A DNA stretch of 64,000 nt from Actinophytocola sp035995025 (GTDB lineage Bacteria; Actinomycetota; Actinomycetes; Mycobacteriales; Pseudonocardiaceae): NCBI GenBank assembly GCA_035995025.1, contig DASYKY010000135.1, forward strand, positions 36,014 through 100,013, in the 5' to 3' direction. Below the pieces are notes generated by a model that was not told where the DNA came from, searched no databases, and saw only the letters and a program-made list of their open reading frames with translations. This document shows, in pieces, positions 1-7,060 of the stretch. Position 1 is the stretch's first letter. The number at the start of each line of letters is the position of its first letter. The translations under genes and the position numbers were made by a program.

Positions 1-726
1 GCGATCGAGGTGGCCGACGCGCAGGGCATGGCGGCGCTGTCCATGCGCGCGGTCGGCCGGCGGCTGGGCCGGACCGGGATGGCGCTGTACACGTACGTGC
101 CGGGCAAGGGCGAGCTCGTCGACCTGATGTACGACCGGGCGCACGCGACGCTGCCGGAGTCCTACCCGCCGACCGGCGGCTGGCGCGCGGCGGCCGTGGC
201 GTGGGCGGACGACCTGTGGGCGTGCTACCAGGCGCATCCGTGGGTGCTGCAGGTGTCGCAGGTGCGGCCGGTGCTTGGCCCGTGCGAGTACGCCGTGGTC
301 GAGGCGGTGACCCGGATCCTGTACGAGACGGGCCTGCCGGCGCGCCTGCTGACGCGCGTCGTGGGCACCCTGTTCCACTTCGTGCGCGGCGCGGCGTCGA
401 CGGTCGCGGAGGCGGGCCAGGCGGTCACCGACACGGGCCAGACCAACGAGGAGTTCTGGGCGGCGCGGTCGGCCATGCTGCCCGAGGTGGTGCCGGACTT
501 CGCGGAGCGCTTCCCCGCGATCGTCCGCATGGGCGCCGAGGACACCTTCGAGTGGGACGAGTCGCGGCCCTACCTTGAGCAGCAGGCCCGCGAGACCTTC
601 GAGGCAGGCCTGTCGATCATCCTCGACGGCGTCGAGTCGGCCGTCACCCGGCAGGAGTCCGGGGGCGCCGCCGGGCGAGAAGCAGCAGCACCACCGGCAC
701 GACGACGAGGGCGCCGAGCGCGGTGA
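1..726 (+). CDS. TetR/AcrR-family regulator, 5' end outside the window
   Basis: The frame is open from base 1, so the start lies upstream. The first visible residues are the second half of a TetR helix-turn-helix: 'MAALSMRAVGRRLG' followed by 'MALYTYVPGKGELVDLMYD', the usual recognition helix and the tyrosine-rich turn ahead of helix 4. About 170 residues of ligand-binding domain follow (TetR_C type, with 'PWVLQVSQVRPVLGP'). Family role: ligand-released transcriptional repressor; the ligand cannot be read from sequence. The arginine/alanine-rich tail overlaps the convergent membrane-protein gene by 83 bp, so the last ~28 residues may be poorly conserved. Confidence 0.85.
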   Translation, partial: AIEVADAQGMAALSMRAVGRRLGRTGMALYTYVPGKGELVDLMYDRAHATLPESYPPTGGWRAAAVAWADDLWACYQAHPWVLQVSQVRPVLGPCEYAVVEAVTRILYETGLPARLLTRVVGTLFHFVRGAASTVAEAGQAVTDTGQTNEEFWAARSAMLPEVVPDFAERFPAIVRMGAEDTFEWDESRPYLEQQARETFEAGLSIILDGVESAVTRQESGGAAGREAAAPPARRRGRRAR

Positions 727-1027
727 GCAGCACCGCGGACTGGCCGGCGGGCAGGTGACCGGCGAAGCGGACGTGGATCGCGAGGTGCAGGACCGCGTGG
801 ACCAGGTACACCCACAGGGCCGGCACCACCAGCGCGGGCCTGCGCAGCGCGAACACCAGCAGCACGGCCATCGCCAGGTTCATCGCGCCGTAGTCCAGCA
901 GCAGGTGCTCGTTGTACGGCAGGTGCAGGTGCACCCACGGGTTCGCGAAGAACGACCGGGGCGCCAGCAGGATCCAGCCGCCCACCACCGCCTGCACGGC
1001 CGCCAGCAACGCCAGGCCGGCCCTCAT
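644..1027 (-). CDS. Small four-helix membrane protein
   Basis: A 127-aa protein with about four hydrophobic segments (near residues 5-20, 45-62, 66-86 and 98-120) and an Arg-rich C-terminal tail, so an inner-membrane protein of unknown function. Its ATG overlaps the stop of the upstream SDR gene (ATGA), which implies translational coupling and membership of the ECF41 sigma-SDR operon. Histidines near the second helix ('WVHLHL') and third helix could be functional, but nothing identifies a substrate. The 3' end overlaps the convergent TetR gene by 83 bp. Confidence 0.7.
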   Translation of the reverse strand: MRAGLALLAAVQAVVGGWILLAPRSFFANPWVHLHLPYNEHLLLDYGAMNLAMAVLLVFALRRPALVVPALWVYLVHAVLHLAIHVRFAGHLPAGQSAVLLTALGALVVVPVVLLLLARRRPRTPAG

Positions 1028-1725
1028 CGCAGGAACTCCTCGAACGTGATCGTGCCCGCCGCCGGGGCCAGGTTCGCGCCCGTCCGGTAGCCGCGGATCA
1101 CCTTGCCCGGCAGGCGGACCGGCACGATCGGGCGGCGGCCGGCGCCCCGGTAGGCCCGCGCCAGATCGGACAGGGACCGCACCTGCGGGCCGCCGAAGTC
1201 CTCGACCCGGCCCACCGCGGGGCAGGCCGCGAGCGACACCAGCCTGCCCGCCAGGTCGCGCACGTCGACCGGCTGGAAGCGGGTGCCGGCCAGCACGAAC
1301 AGGGCAGGCGACCAGCGCTGCAGGGTGAACAGCCGCCGCACGAGGTCGTGGAACTGGGTCGCGCGCTGCACGGTGAGCGGCAGGCCGGACCCGGCCAGCA
1401 GCCGCTCCACGGCGAGCTTCGCGCGGTAGTACGGCAGCGGGATCTCCTCGACGCCGACGATCGACACGTACACGACGTGCGGCCGGCTCGCCCTGCCCGC
1501 CGCGGCGGCGAGGTGGCGCGCGTGCGTCACGTCGTGGCGGCGCAGCGACGTGGCACAGTGGACCACTGTGTCCACTTCGGACAATGCGGCGTCGAGGCCC
1601 GCGCCGGTCGACAGGTCGCCGACCACCCGCCCGGGGCCCGGCCTGCGGCTCAGCACCCGCGCGTCCGGCAGTCGCGCCACCAGCGCGCGGCCCAGCGTGC
1701 CGGTCCCACCCGTCACCAGGATCAT
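1024..1725 (-). CDS. Atypical SDR / NAD(P)-binding epimerase-like oxidoreductase
   Basis: A 233-aa Rossmann protein. I chose the start at 1725 because the protein then begins directly with the glycine-rich motif 'MILVTGGTGTLGRALV' (GxxGxxG); the longer open frame upstream is Arg/Ser-rich antisense of the sigma gene. 'YVSIVGVEEIPLPYYRAKLAVE' carries the YxxxK-like signature of NmrA-type atypical SDRs. It lies 4 bp downstream of an ECF41 sigma gene, and ECF41 factors are known to sit beside and control carboxymuconolactone decarboxylase, oxidoreductase or epimerase genes. It is therefore probably the sigma factor's own target. Substrate unknown. Confidence 0.85.
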   Translation of the reverse strand: MILVTGGTGTLGRALVARLPDARVLSRRPGPGRVVGDLSTGAGLDAALSEVDTVVHCATSLRRHDVTHARHLAAAAGRASRPHVVYVSIVGVEEIPLPYYRAKLAVERLLAGSGLPLTVQRATQFHDLVRRLFTLQRWSPALFVLAGTRFQPVDVRDLAGRLVSLAACPAVGRVEDFGGPQVRSLSDLARAYRGAGRRPIVPVRLPGKVIRGYRTGANLAPAAGTITFEEFLR

Positions 1726-1729
1726 GCAG

Positions 1730-2686
1730 CTAGGAACCGGGCAGCCCGGCCGGATGTGACAGCTGCCGGCCCGCGAAGCGCAGCTTGCCCGGATTGGCCG
1801 CGATGTGCAGCGCCACGATCTCGGCGCCCTCGACCCCAGTGCCCTCGACCCCAGTGCCCTCGACCTCGCCGCCCGCAACGTCCAGCACGACCGCGCCCAG
1901 CACCTCGTCGCCGAGCCGGCCCAGCGCCGCGGGCGCGCCGTTGACCTCGGCGTACTCGGCGGTCAGGCTGAGCCGGGCCGCGCCGACGCGGAACGCGCCG
2001 CACAGGTACTGCGCCACCCGCGCGCGCCCGGCCACCGGCTTGCGCGCGGCGGCGATGCGGCCGCCGCCGTCCGCCAGCGACGTCACGTCCGCGGCGAGCA
2101 TGGCCTCCAGCGCCGGCAGGTCGCCCTCGGCTGCGGCGCGCAGGAACCGCTCGACCAGCGCCCGCCAGCCCGCCCGGTCCACCGGCCGCCGCGTGCCGGG
2201 CCGGGCAAGGTGGCGCCGCGCCCGCGCGTGCAGCTGCCGCGAGTTCGCCTCGGAAAGCGACACGATCCCGGCGATCTCCCGGTGGCTGTAGCCGAACGCC
2301 TCCCGCAGCACGAACACGGCCCGCTCGGTGGGGCTCAGCGTCTCCATCAGCCGCAGCAGGCCGAGCGACACGAGGTCGCGCTGCTCGACGGTGTCCAGCG
2401 GGCCCAGCTCACCGCCTCCGGTCAGCACCGGCTCCGGCAGCCACGGGCCGACGTAGCTCTCCCGCCGGGCCCGCGCCGAGGTCAGCCGGTTGAGGCACAG
2501 GTTCGTGACGACCTTCGCGAGCCACCCGCCCGGCGCATCGATCGCGCCGCGGTCCGCGGCGGCCCAGCGCAGGAAGGCGTCCTGCACGACGTCCTCCGCC
2601 TCGTCGGCCGAGCCGAGCAGCCGGTAGGCCAGGCCGAACAGCCGGCCCCGGTGCTCCTCGAACTCCGCCGCGGTCCCTCCCGTCAC
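1730..2686 (-). CDS. ECF41 (SigJ-type) RNA polymerase sigma factor with C-terminal SnoaL-like domain
   Basis: A 318-aa extracytoplasmic-function sigma factor. Residues ~8-75 form region 2 ('FEEHRGRLFGLAYRLLGS'), ~110-165 form region 4 with the HTH, and the C-terminal ~120 residues form the SnoaL/NTF2-like regulatory domain. All three ECF41 hallmark motifs are present: WLPEP in the linker, DGGGR (for DGGGK) and NPGKL (for NPDKL) in the C-terminal domain. ECF41 proteins have no separate anti-sigma factor; the C-terminal extension controls activity. GTG 2686 was chosen because the family alignment begins just after it; the upstream extension runs into the divergent STAS gene. The C-domain holds a 15-bp tandem duplication (1826-1855) encoding repeated VEGTG. 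First gene of an operon with an SDR and a membrane protein. Confidence 0.93.
   Translation of the reverse strand: MTGGTAAEFEEHRGRLFGLAYRLLGSADEAEDVVQDAFLRWAAADRGAIDAPGGWLAKVVTNLCLNRLTSARARRESYVGPWLPEPVLTGGGELGPLDTVEQRDLVSLGLLRLMETLSPTERAVFVLREAFGYSHREIAGIVSLSEANSRQLHARARRHLARPGTRRPVDRAGWRALVERFLRAAAEGDLPALEAMLAADVTSLADGGGRIAAARKPVAGRARVAQYLCGAFRVGAARLSLTAEYAEVNGAPAALGRLGDEVLGAVVLDVAGGEVEGTGVEGTGVEGAEIVALHIAANPGKLRFAGRQLSHPAGLPGS
1755..1761 (-). promoter_or_regulatory. Candidate ECF41 -35 element (TGTCACA) inside the sigma gene's 3' end
   Basis: On the minus strand the heptamer TGTCACA, the published ECF41 -35 consensus, lies 30 bp upstream of the SDR start codon, within the last codons of the sigma gene. 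About 15 nt later comes CGGTTC where the consensus -10 would be CGTC, so only the -35 half matches well. It suggests the sigma factor adds a private promoter for the SDR-membrane protein pair. Confidence 0.4.
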
Positions 2687-2795
2687 GCCTGCCAGCGTGG
2701 CAGACGGGTAACTCGCCGGGTCGCGGGGTTCACCCGCCGGGGCCGGCGAGATACGCTGGGTGAGCCCGGTCGGACTGGTGCTTCGGGGAGCAACC

Positions 2796-3146
2796 ATGCG
2801 AGATCACGCGGGGCGCACTGCCCTGGCCGTACACCGGCGCATCGGTGGGCCCGGAGTCTCCGTGGTCACCGCGGTCGGCGAGATCGACCTGCTCACCGCG
2901 CCACGGCTGCGGCGCGCGCTGGCGCGGGCCCACGAGGGCGTCACGTTTCTCGACCTGGCCCAGGTCACGTTCTTCGGCGCGGCCGGGCTGTCGGTGGTGC
3001 TCGCGGCGAACGACGAGGCGCTGTGGTCCGGCCGCCGGTTCGCCCTCGTCGGCGCCTCCCGCACGGCCCGCCGGTCGCTGGAGGTCAGCGGAGTGGCCGA
3101 CCTCGTGCCGTCCTACGCCTCGCTCGCCGACGCGATCTCGGGCTAG
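2796..3146 (+). CDS. STAS-domain anti-sigma-factor-antagonist-like protein
   Basis: A 116-aa single STAS domain. Motifs seen are 'VSVVTAVGEIDLLTAPRL' (beta strand with the conserved E-D before helix 1) and 'VTFLDLAQVTFFGAAGLSVV'. Start 2796 is set by the GGGGAG Shine-Dalgarno 7 nt upstream. In SpoIIAA/RsbV the phosphorylated serine sits in a 'DSSG' turn just before the G-L; here that turn reads 'GAAG', so the usual phosphorylation switch is absent and the protein may be constitutively active or bind another partner. Divergent from the ECF41 operon. A RsbW-type kinase is encoded at 26973, but no direct link is shown. Confidence 0.85.
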   Translation: MRDHAGRTALAVHRRIGGPGVSVVTAVGEIDLLTAPRLRRALARAHEGVTFLDLAQVTFFGAAGLSVVLAANDEALWSGRRFALVGASRTARRSLEVSGVADLVPSYASLADAISG

Positions 3147-3304
3147 CGCCGTCCTTTCGCCCGGACGAACCGGACCGACAGTCACCAACCGATTGCGAAA
3201 CTCCTCCCACGGAACCTGGCAGCGCTCCGCGCGTCTCAATTGACATAAATGAGGTGTGGTATCGGCCAGACAGGGGTATATCCCTTGTGAACGAGGAGTT
3301 GGCC

Positions 3305-3454
3305 ATGACTGTTCACGCTCGACAGCTCGCCCGGCTGTGCCGTGAGAGGCTGGCGGCCCAGCAGGAACTGCCGGTTCTCAAAGAGCAGCCGCAGCAGCAG
3401 CAGGCCGTCGTCGAGACGCCGAAGGACGCGCCGGCGAAGCAGCCCGTGCGCTGA
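3305..3454 (+). CDS. 49-aa Gln/Lys/Pro-rich small protein, unknown
   Basis: ATG 3305 is preceded by GAGGAG at good spacing. The peptide starts with a basic helix ('TVHARQLARLCRERLAAQ') and ends in a Q/K/P-rich tail. A TTGACA hexamer at 3240-3245 could be a -35, although no clean -10 follows, and a near-palindrome ggggtatatccc lies at 3273-3284. No family recognised. The strong ribosome-binding site is the main support. Confidence 0.5.
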   Translation: MTVHARQLARLCRERLAAQQELPVLKEQPQQQQAVVETPKDAPAKQPVR

Positions 3455-3607
3455 CCCGCGCCGCGCTCCCGCCGCGACGATGTGCGGCGATCATGTTTAG
3501 CTCGAGAATCGTTTGGCAACTCTTCCTTCTGGAGATTTGAGCACGTTCTAAAGAAGCTGGGACGACTTGCTCACCCGAATCGACCAACGATGAGGTGGGT
3601 ATCTCGC

Positions 3608-4765
3608 ATGCGCATCGCCATGGTGTCCGACCGTGCCAGCACACACGTGCACAACCTGTCCGCCGCACTGGCCGGCCGCGAGCACGAGGTCACTGTCTAC
3701 ATGCGACGCGACGGCCCGGGCCGGCCGGCCGAGACCACCTTGGACGGCTACCGGGTCGTCGCCGTGCCGGCGGGCCCGGCCCGACCGCTGCCGGACACGG
3801 ACTTGTTGTCCCATATGGAAGAGTTCGCCGGTCTCGTCCGCGAGCGGTGGGCGTCCGCGCCGCCGGACGTCGGGCACGCGCACCGCTGGCTGCCCGGCCT
3901 CGCCGCGACGTCCGCCGGCCAGGCGACCGGCGTGCCGGTGGTCCAGACGTTCCACACGCTCGCCGGGATCGAGCAGCGCCGCTCCGGCGCCGGGCCCGCG
4001 GCGCCGGCGGCGCGAGCCGGCGTGGAGCGGACGGTCGCCAACGACGCCCGGTGGATCGCGGCGGCGTGCACCGACGAGCTGCGCGAGGTCGTCCGCATGG
4101 GCGTGCCGCGTACGCGGATCTCCGTGGTGTCGGGCGGCGTCGACCTGGACCGCTTCGTGCCCGAGGGCCCTCGGCAGCCGCGGGACAAGTACCCGCACCG
4201 GCTCGTCGCGGCGGGAACCTTGTTGCCGCCCAAGGGTTTCGCCACCGCGATCGCCGCGCTGCGGGCGCTGCCGGACACTGAGCTGGTGATCGCGGGCGGG
4301 CCGGACAAGCGCGAGCTGGGCACCAACGAGCACGCGCGGTTCCTGCGCTCGTTCGCCGGCTCGATGAGCGTCGGGGACCAGGTGCGCCTCGCCGGGCACG
4401 TGCCGCACGAGCAGATGCCGGCGCTGCTGCGCTCGGCGGACGCGGTCGTCTGCACGCCGTGGTACGACCCGTTCGGCACGGTGGCGCTCGAGGCGATGGC
4501 CAGCGGCGTGCCGGTCGTCGCGGCCGCGGCGGGCGGCCTCGCGGACATCGTCGTCGACGGGGTCACCGGACTGCTGGTGCCGCCGCGCAAGCCGCGCGAG
4601 CTGGCCGGTGCGCTGCGGGGGCTGCTGGGCCGGCGGGCGCTGCGCGAGCAGTACGGCGCGGCGGGCCGGGACCGCGCGTGGGCGCGGTTCGGCTGGGACC
4701 GGGTGGCCGGCGAGCTGGCCCGGGTGTACGAGTTGGCGACCGCCGACCAGCTGGCGCGCACCTGA
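3608..4765 (+). CDS. GT4-family glycosyltransferase
   Basis: A 385-aa GT-B glycosyltransferase. The N-terminal acceptor domain starts 'MRIAMVSDRASTHVHNLSAAL', and a central region 'HTLAGIEQRR' matches the GT4 acceptor-side loop. The C-terminal donor domain holds the family signature: DPFGTVALEAMASGVPVV, with the Glu of the E-x7-E nucleotide-sugar motif, followed by 'GLLVPPRKPRELAGAL'. Start 3608 follows GAGGTG; the upstream in-frame codons look non-coding. Likely cytoplasmic, transferring a sugar from a nucleotide donor, with unknown acceptor. Flanked by small ORFs, so no pathway is implied. Confidence 0.88.
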   Translation: MRIAMVSDRASTHVHNLSAALAGREHEVTVYMRRDGPGRPAETTLDGYRVVAVPAGPARPLPDTDLLSHMEEFAGLVRERWASAPPDVGHAHRWLPGLAATSAGQATGVPVVQTFHTLAGIEQRRSGAGPAAPAARAGVERTVANDARWIAAACTDELREVVRMGVPRTRISVVSGGVDLDRFVPEGPRQPRDKYPHRLVAAGTLLPPKGFATAIAALRALPDTELVIAGGPDKRELGTNEHARFLRSFAGSMSVGDQVRLAGHVPHEQMPALLRSADAVVCTPWYDPFGTVALEAMASGVPVVAAAAGGLADIVVDGVTGLLVPPRKPRELAGALRGLLGRRALREQYGAAGRDRAWARFGWDRVAGELARVYELATADQLART

Positions 4766-4776
4766 GCCGTGTGCTC

Positions 4777-4811
4777 AGCGTGCACACCCGTGTTCCGAGC
4801 GTGCACACCCG
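4777..4811. repeat. Two direct repeats of a 14-bp word just after the glycosyltransferase stop
   Basis: AGCGTGCACACCCG occurs at 4777-4790 and 4798-4811, 21 bp apart (two helical turns). Each copy contains the palindrome GTGCAC. They begin 12 bp after the TGA. They could be a paired operator for the secreted-protein gene at 4877, or a 3'-end element like the AGTCCAACG clusters at 56.5 and 62.3 kb. Confidence 0.6.
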
Positions 4812-4876
4812 GTCATTGTGATGTTTCCACCAACTTACGATTCGCATCGTCAATCCCTAACCGTGAAGGGACCTCG

Positions 4877-5230
4877 ATGCGCTATCTCACTCCCCTGCTG
4901 GTGGCCGCCGCCGCGATCACCGTGACGGCCGGGACCGCCGCCGCGGCCCCGGCCGGCGACGTCGGCACCCTGGACGACACGAGACCGCCGGGCTGTTCCA
5001 GTCATTTCAAGGACCCGAACCCGCGCCAGCGGACGGTCAACAAAGACGCCAACATGCACGAGATGTCGAACCCGCCGGTGTGCTCACCGCACGGCCCCTA
5101 CCTCGGCGTGCTGAGCAAGAACTCGACCTTCATCGTCTACTACGCCGACCCTGTCGAGCCGCTGTGGTGCTACGGCTACTCGTGGCAGATCGCCCGGACC
5201 GGCTACATCCTCTGCAGTGACTACGACTAG
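4877..5230 (+). CDS. Small secreted protein, unknown
   Basis: A 117-aa protein with a short signal peptide ('MRYLTPLLVAAAAITVTAG' then AAAAPA, probable cleavage near residue 26). The mature part has four cysteines (CSSH, PPVCSPH, LWCYGY, ILCSDYD), enough for two disulfides, and is aromatic-rich at the C-terminus ('YYADPVEPLWCYGYSW'). Start 4877 follows GAAGGG. It resembles the many SH3-like small exported proteins of actinomycetes, but I cannot assign a family. Followed 10 bp later by a second secreted protein, probably in the same operon. Confidence 0.75.
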   Translation: MRYLTPLLVAAAAITVTAGTAAAAPAGDVGTLDDTRPPGCSSHFKDPNPRQRTVNKDANMHEMSNPPVCSPHGPYLGVLSKNSTFIVYYADPVEPLWCYGYSWQIARTGYILCSDYD

Positions 5231-5240
5231 GGGGAACCTG

Positions 5241-5558
5241 ATGAGCAGGATCAAGGCGGCGGCCGCCGCCGCGTTGATGACCGCCGGCCTCGCCCTGGTG
5301 CCGACCGGCATCGCGTCGGCGGAGCCGTGCAACGGCACGTACACGCACTGCGAGACCAACCAGTGCGAGAACGCGGTGTTCTACCGAAACTACGACCCGA
5401 CCGCCGACCACTTCTCGGCGGAGTGGGGCGACACCCTCGTGAACGGCGAACAGGGCAACATCCGCGACGAGCCCTACCGCCGGTACGGACCACGCGGCGT
5501 CCGCGCGATGCACGGCGGGCAGTGGGGCTTCTACAGCACCGGCTGCTTCCCGGGCTGA
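5241..5558 (+). CDS. Small secreted Cys-containing protein, unknown
   Basis: A 105-aa protein with a signal peptide and clear AxA site ('GIASAEPCNG', cleavage after residue ~28). The mature chain has cysteines in CNGTYTHCETNQCENA plus one near the end (STGCFPG), consistent with two disulfide bridges. GGGGGA lies 6 nt before ATG 5241. Presumed co-transcribed with the gene at 4877. No recognised domain. Confidence 0.75.
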   Translation: MSRIKAAAAAALMTAGLALVPTGIASAEPCNGTYTHCETNQCENAVFYRNYDPTADHFSAEWGDTLVNGEQGNIRDEPYRRYGPRGVRAMHGGQWGFYSTGCFPG

Positions 5559-5614
5559 GCGATCGTGGGTCGGCCGGGCCTCCACCCGGCCGACCCGCCT
5601 GTTCGCGGGCCCGT

Positions 5615-5739
5615 TTGTCCACAACGCCGCGAGTTGTCCACAGAAGAACCCTGAGCAGCGTTTTCGTCGGCGCAGCCGGATAGAATGGACTCATGGGGTG
5701 CCCCCGGAGAGGGCGGGGGTTTCGGTACTTGAGTTCTGC
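5615..5739 (+). repeat. Element A: 125-bp repeat with DnaA-box-like pair, damage-type promoter and G/C hairpin
   Basis: In order: TTGTCCACA at 5615-5623 and again at 5634-5642 (19-bp period, matching the actinobacterial DnaA box); TTTTCGTC at 5661; TAGAATGG at 5681; GGGGTGCCCCCGG at 5695-5707; a CCCCC/GGGGG hairpin; and TTCTGC at 5734-5739. The whole block aligns, without gaps up to the hairpin loop, with the reverse complement of 8924-9050 (element B). It lies between the secreted-protein gene and thrC, so it forms or precedes the thrC leader. Confidence 0.85.
5664..5686 (+). promoter_or_regulatory. RecA-NDp (ClpR/PafBC)-like promoter upstream of thrC
   Basis: TCGTCGGCG-N8-TAGAAT fits the mycobacterial RecA-independent DNA-damage promoter consensus tTGTCRgTG-N8-TAnnnT with two mismatches and exact spacing. 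Element B carries the same arrangement (TCGTCAGGG-N8-TAGACT). Transcription would start near 5693, giving thrC a ~107-nt leader containing the G/C hairpin. Confidence 0.5.
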
Positions 5740-5799
5740 ACGCACGCGCGCGCGACCCGTACCCACGGCGCAGGCGCATGGACGACAGGGGCTGTGTAC

Positions 5800-7023
5800 G
5801 TGGCATCGGACCAGTGGACCAGTGCGCTCTCCCATCTGGAGTGCGCGCGCTGCGGCACCCGGTACGACGCCGACAAGGCACAGAACCTCTGCACGTGCGG
5901 GACTCCGCTGCTCGTCCGCTACGACCTCGACCTGGTCGTCGGCACGGTGTCCACATCGGACATCGCGATGCGGCCGCCGGACCTGTGGCGCTACCGGGAG
6001 CTGCTGCCCGTGCGGGACCGCGAGAACGTGGTCACCCTGGGCGAGGGCATGACCCCGGTACTGCCGCTGCCCGCCTACGGCACGCGCATCGGCGTGCCGC
6101 GGCTGCTGGTCAAGGACGAGGGCATGCTGCCGACCGGCAGCTTCAAGGCCCGCGGCGCGGCGGTCGGCGTGTCCCGCGCGCACGAGATCGGCATCGAGCG
6201 GATCACCATGCCCACCAACGGGAACGCGGGTGCGGCGTGGGCGACCTACGCGGCGCGGGCCGGCATGGCCGCGCTGGTCGTGATGCCCGCCGAGGCCCCG
6301 GCGATCACGCGCATGGAGTGCGCGATGGCCGGCGCCCGGCTGTACATCGTGGACGGTCTGATCGGCGACGCGGGCAAGCTCGCCGCGCAGGCGGTCGACG
6401 ACGGCTGGTTCAACACCTCGACGCTCAAGGAGCCCTACCGCATCGAGGGCAAGAAGACGATGGGGTTCGAGATCGTCGAGCAGCTCGGCTGGCGGATGCC
6501 GGACGTGATCGTCTACCCGACCGGTGGCGGCGTCGGGCTGATCGGCATCCGCAAGGCGCTCGACGAGCTGCGCACGCTGGGGTGGCTCACCGGCAAGCTG
6601 CCCCGGCTGGTGGCCGTGCAGTCCTCGGGCTGCGCGCCGATCGTGCGCGCGTTCGAGGAGGGCACCGAGACCGCGGAGCCGTGGCAGGACGCGCACACCG
6701 TGGCGTTCGGCATCAACGTGGCGAGCGCGCTCGGCGACTTCCTCATCCTCGACGCCGTCCGCGACACCGGCGGCACCGCGATCGCCGTCGACGACGCGGA
6801 CATCCTCGCCTCGCAGGCCGCGTGCGCCGCGGCCGAGGGGATGCTGATGTGTCCCGAGGGCGCCGCCACGCTGACCGCGGTGGAGAAGCTGCGCGCGGAC
6901 GGCTGGCTCGACGGCTCGGAGGAGGTCGTCGTGCTCAACACCGGCAGCGACCTCAAGTACCCGCACACCGCGACGGTCGAGGAGCCCCCGCTGCTGGCGA
7001 AGGACGCCGTGCTGCCGTCGTGA
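5800..7023 (+). CDS. thrC: Threonine synthase
   Basis: A 407-aa fold-type II PLP enzyme converting O-phospho-L-homoserine to threonine, the last step of threonine biosynthesis. An N-terminal Cys4 knuckle (LECARCG...LCTCG) is typical of class I threonine synthases. The PLP lysine lies in 'LPTGSFKARGAA' (about K116), and the phosphate-binding glycine-rich loop is 'PTGGGVGLIG'. GTG 5800 follows GACAGGGG; GTG 5794 is an alternative, and longer in-frame versions run into the leader hairpin. Monocistronic: a PLP decarboxylase starts 37 bp later in the same direction. The upstream element A promoter is unusual for a housekeeping amino-acid gene. Confidence 0.93.
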   Translation: MASDQWTSALSHLECARCGTRYDADKAQNLCTCGTPLLVRYDLDLVVGTVSTSDIAMRPPDLWRYRELLPVRDRENVVTLGEGMTPVLPLPAYGTRIGVPRLLVKDEGMLPTGSFKARGAAVGVSRAHEIGIERITMPTNGNAGAAWATYAARAGMAALVVMPAEAPAITRMECAMAGARLYIVDGLIGDAGKLAAQAVDDGWFNTSTLKEPYRIEGKKTMGFEIVEQLGWRMPDVIVYPTGGGVGLIGIRKALDELRTLGWLTGKLPRLVAVQSSGCAPIVRAFEEGTETAEPWQDAHTVAFGINVASALGDFLILDAVRDTGGTAIAVDDADILASQAACAAAEGMLMCPEGAATLTAVEKLRADGWLDGSEEVVVLNTGSDLKYPHTATVEEPPLLAKDAVLPS

Positions 7024-7060
7024 GCTGGTCCTGAGCCGTTTCGCGGGCTAGAACAGAGGC

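Noticed and set aside
5615..5739. Chromosomal replication origin
   Set aside because: Only two DnaA-box-like 9-mers, and no dnaA, dnaN, gyrase or ribosomal protein genes nearby.
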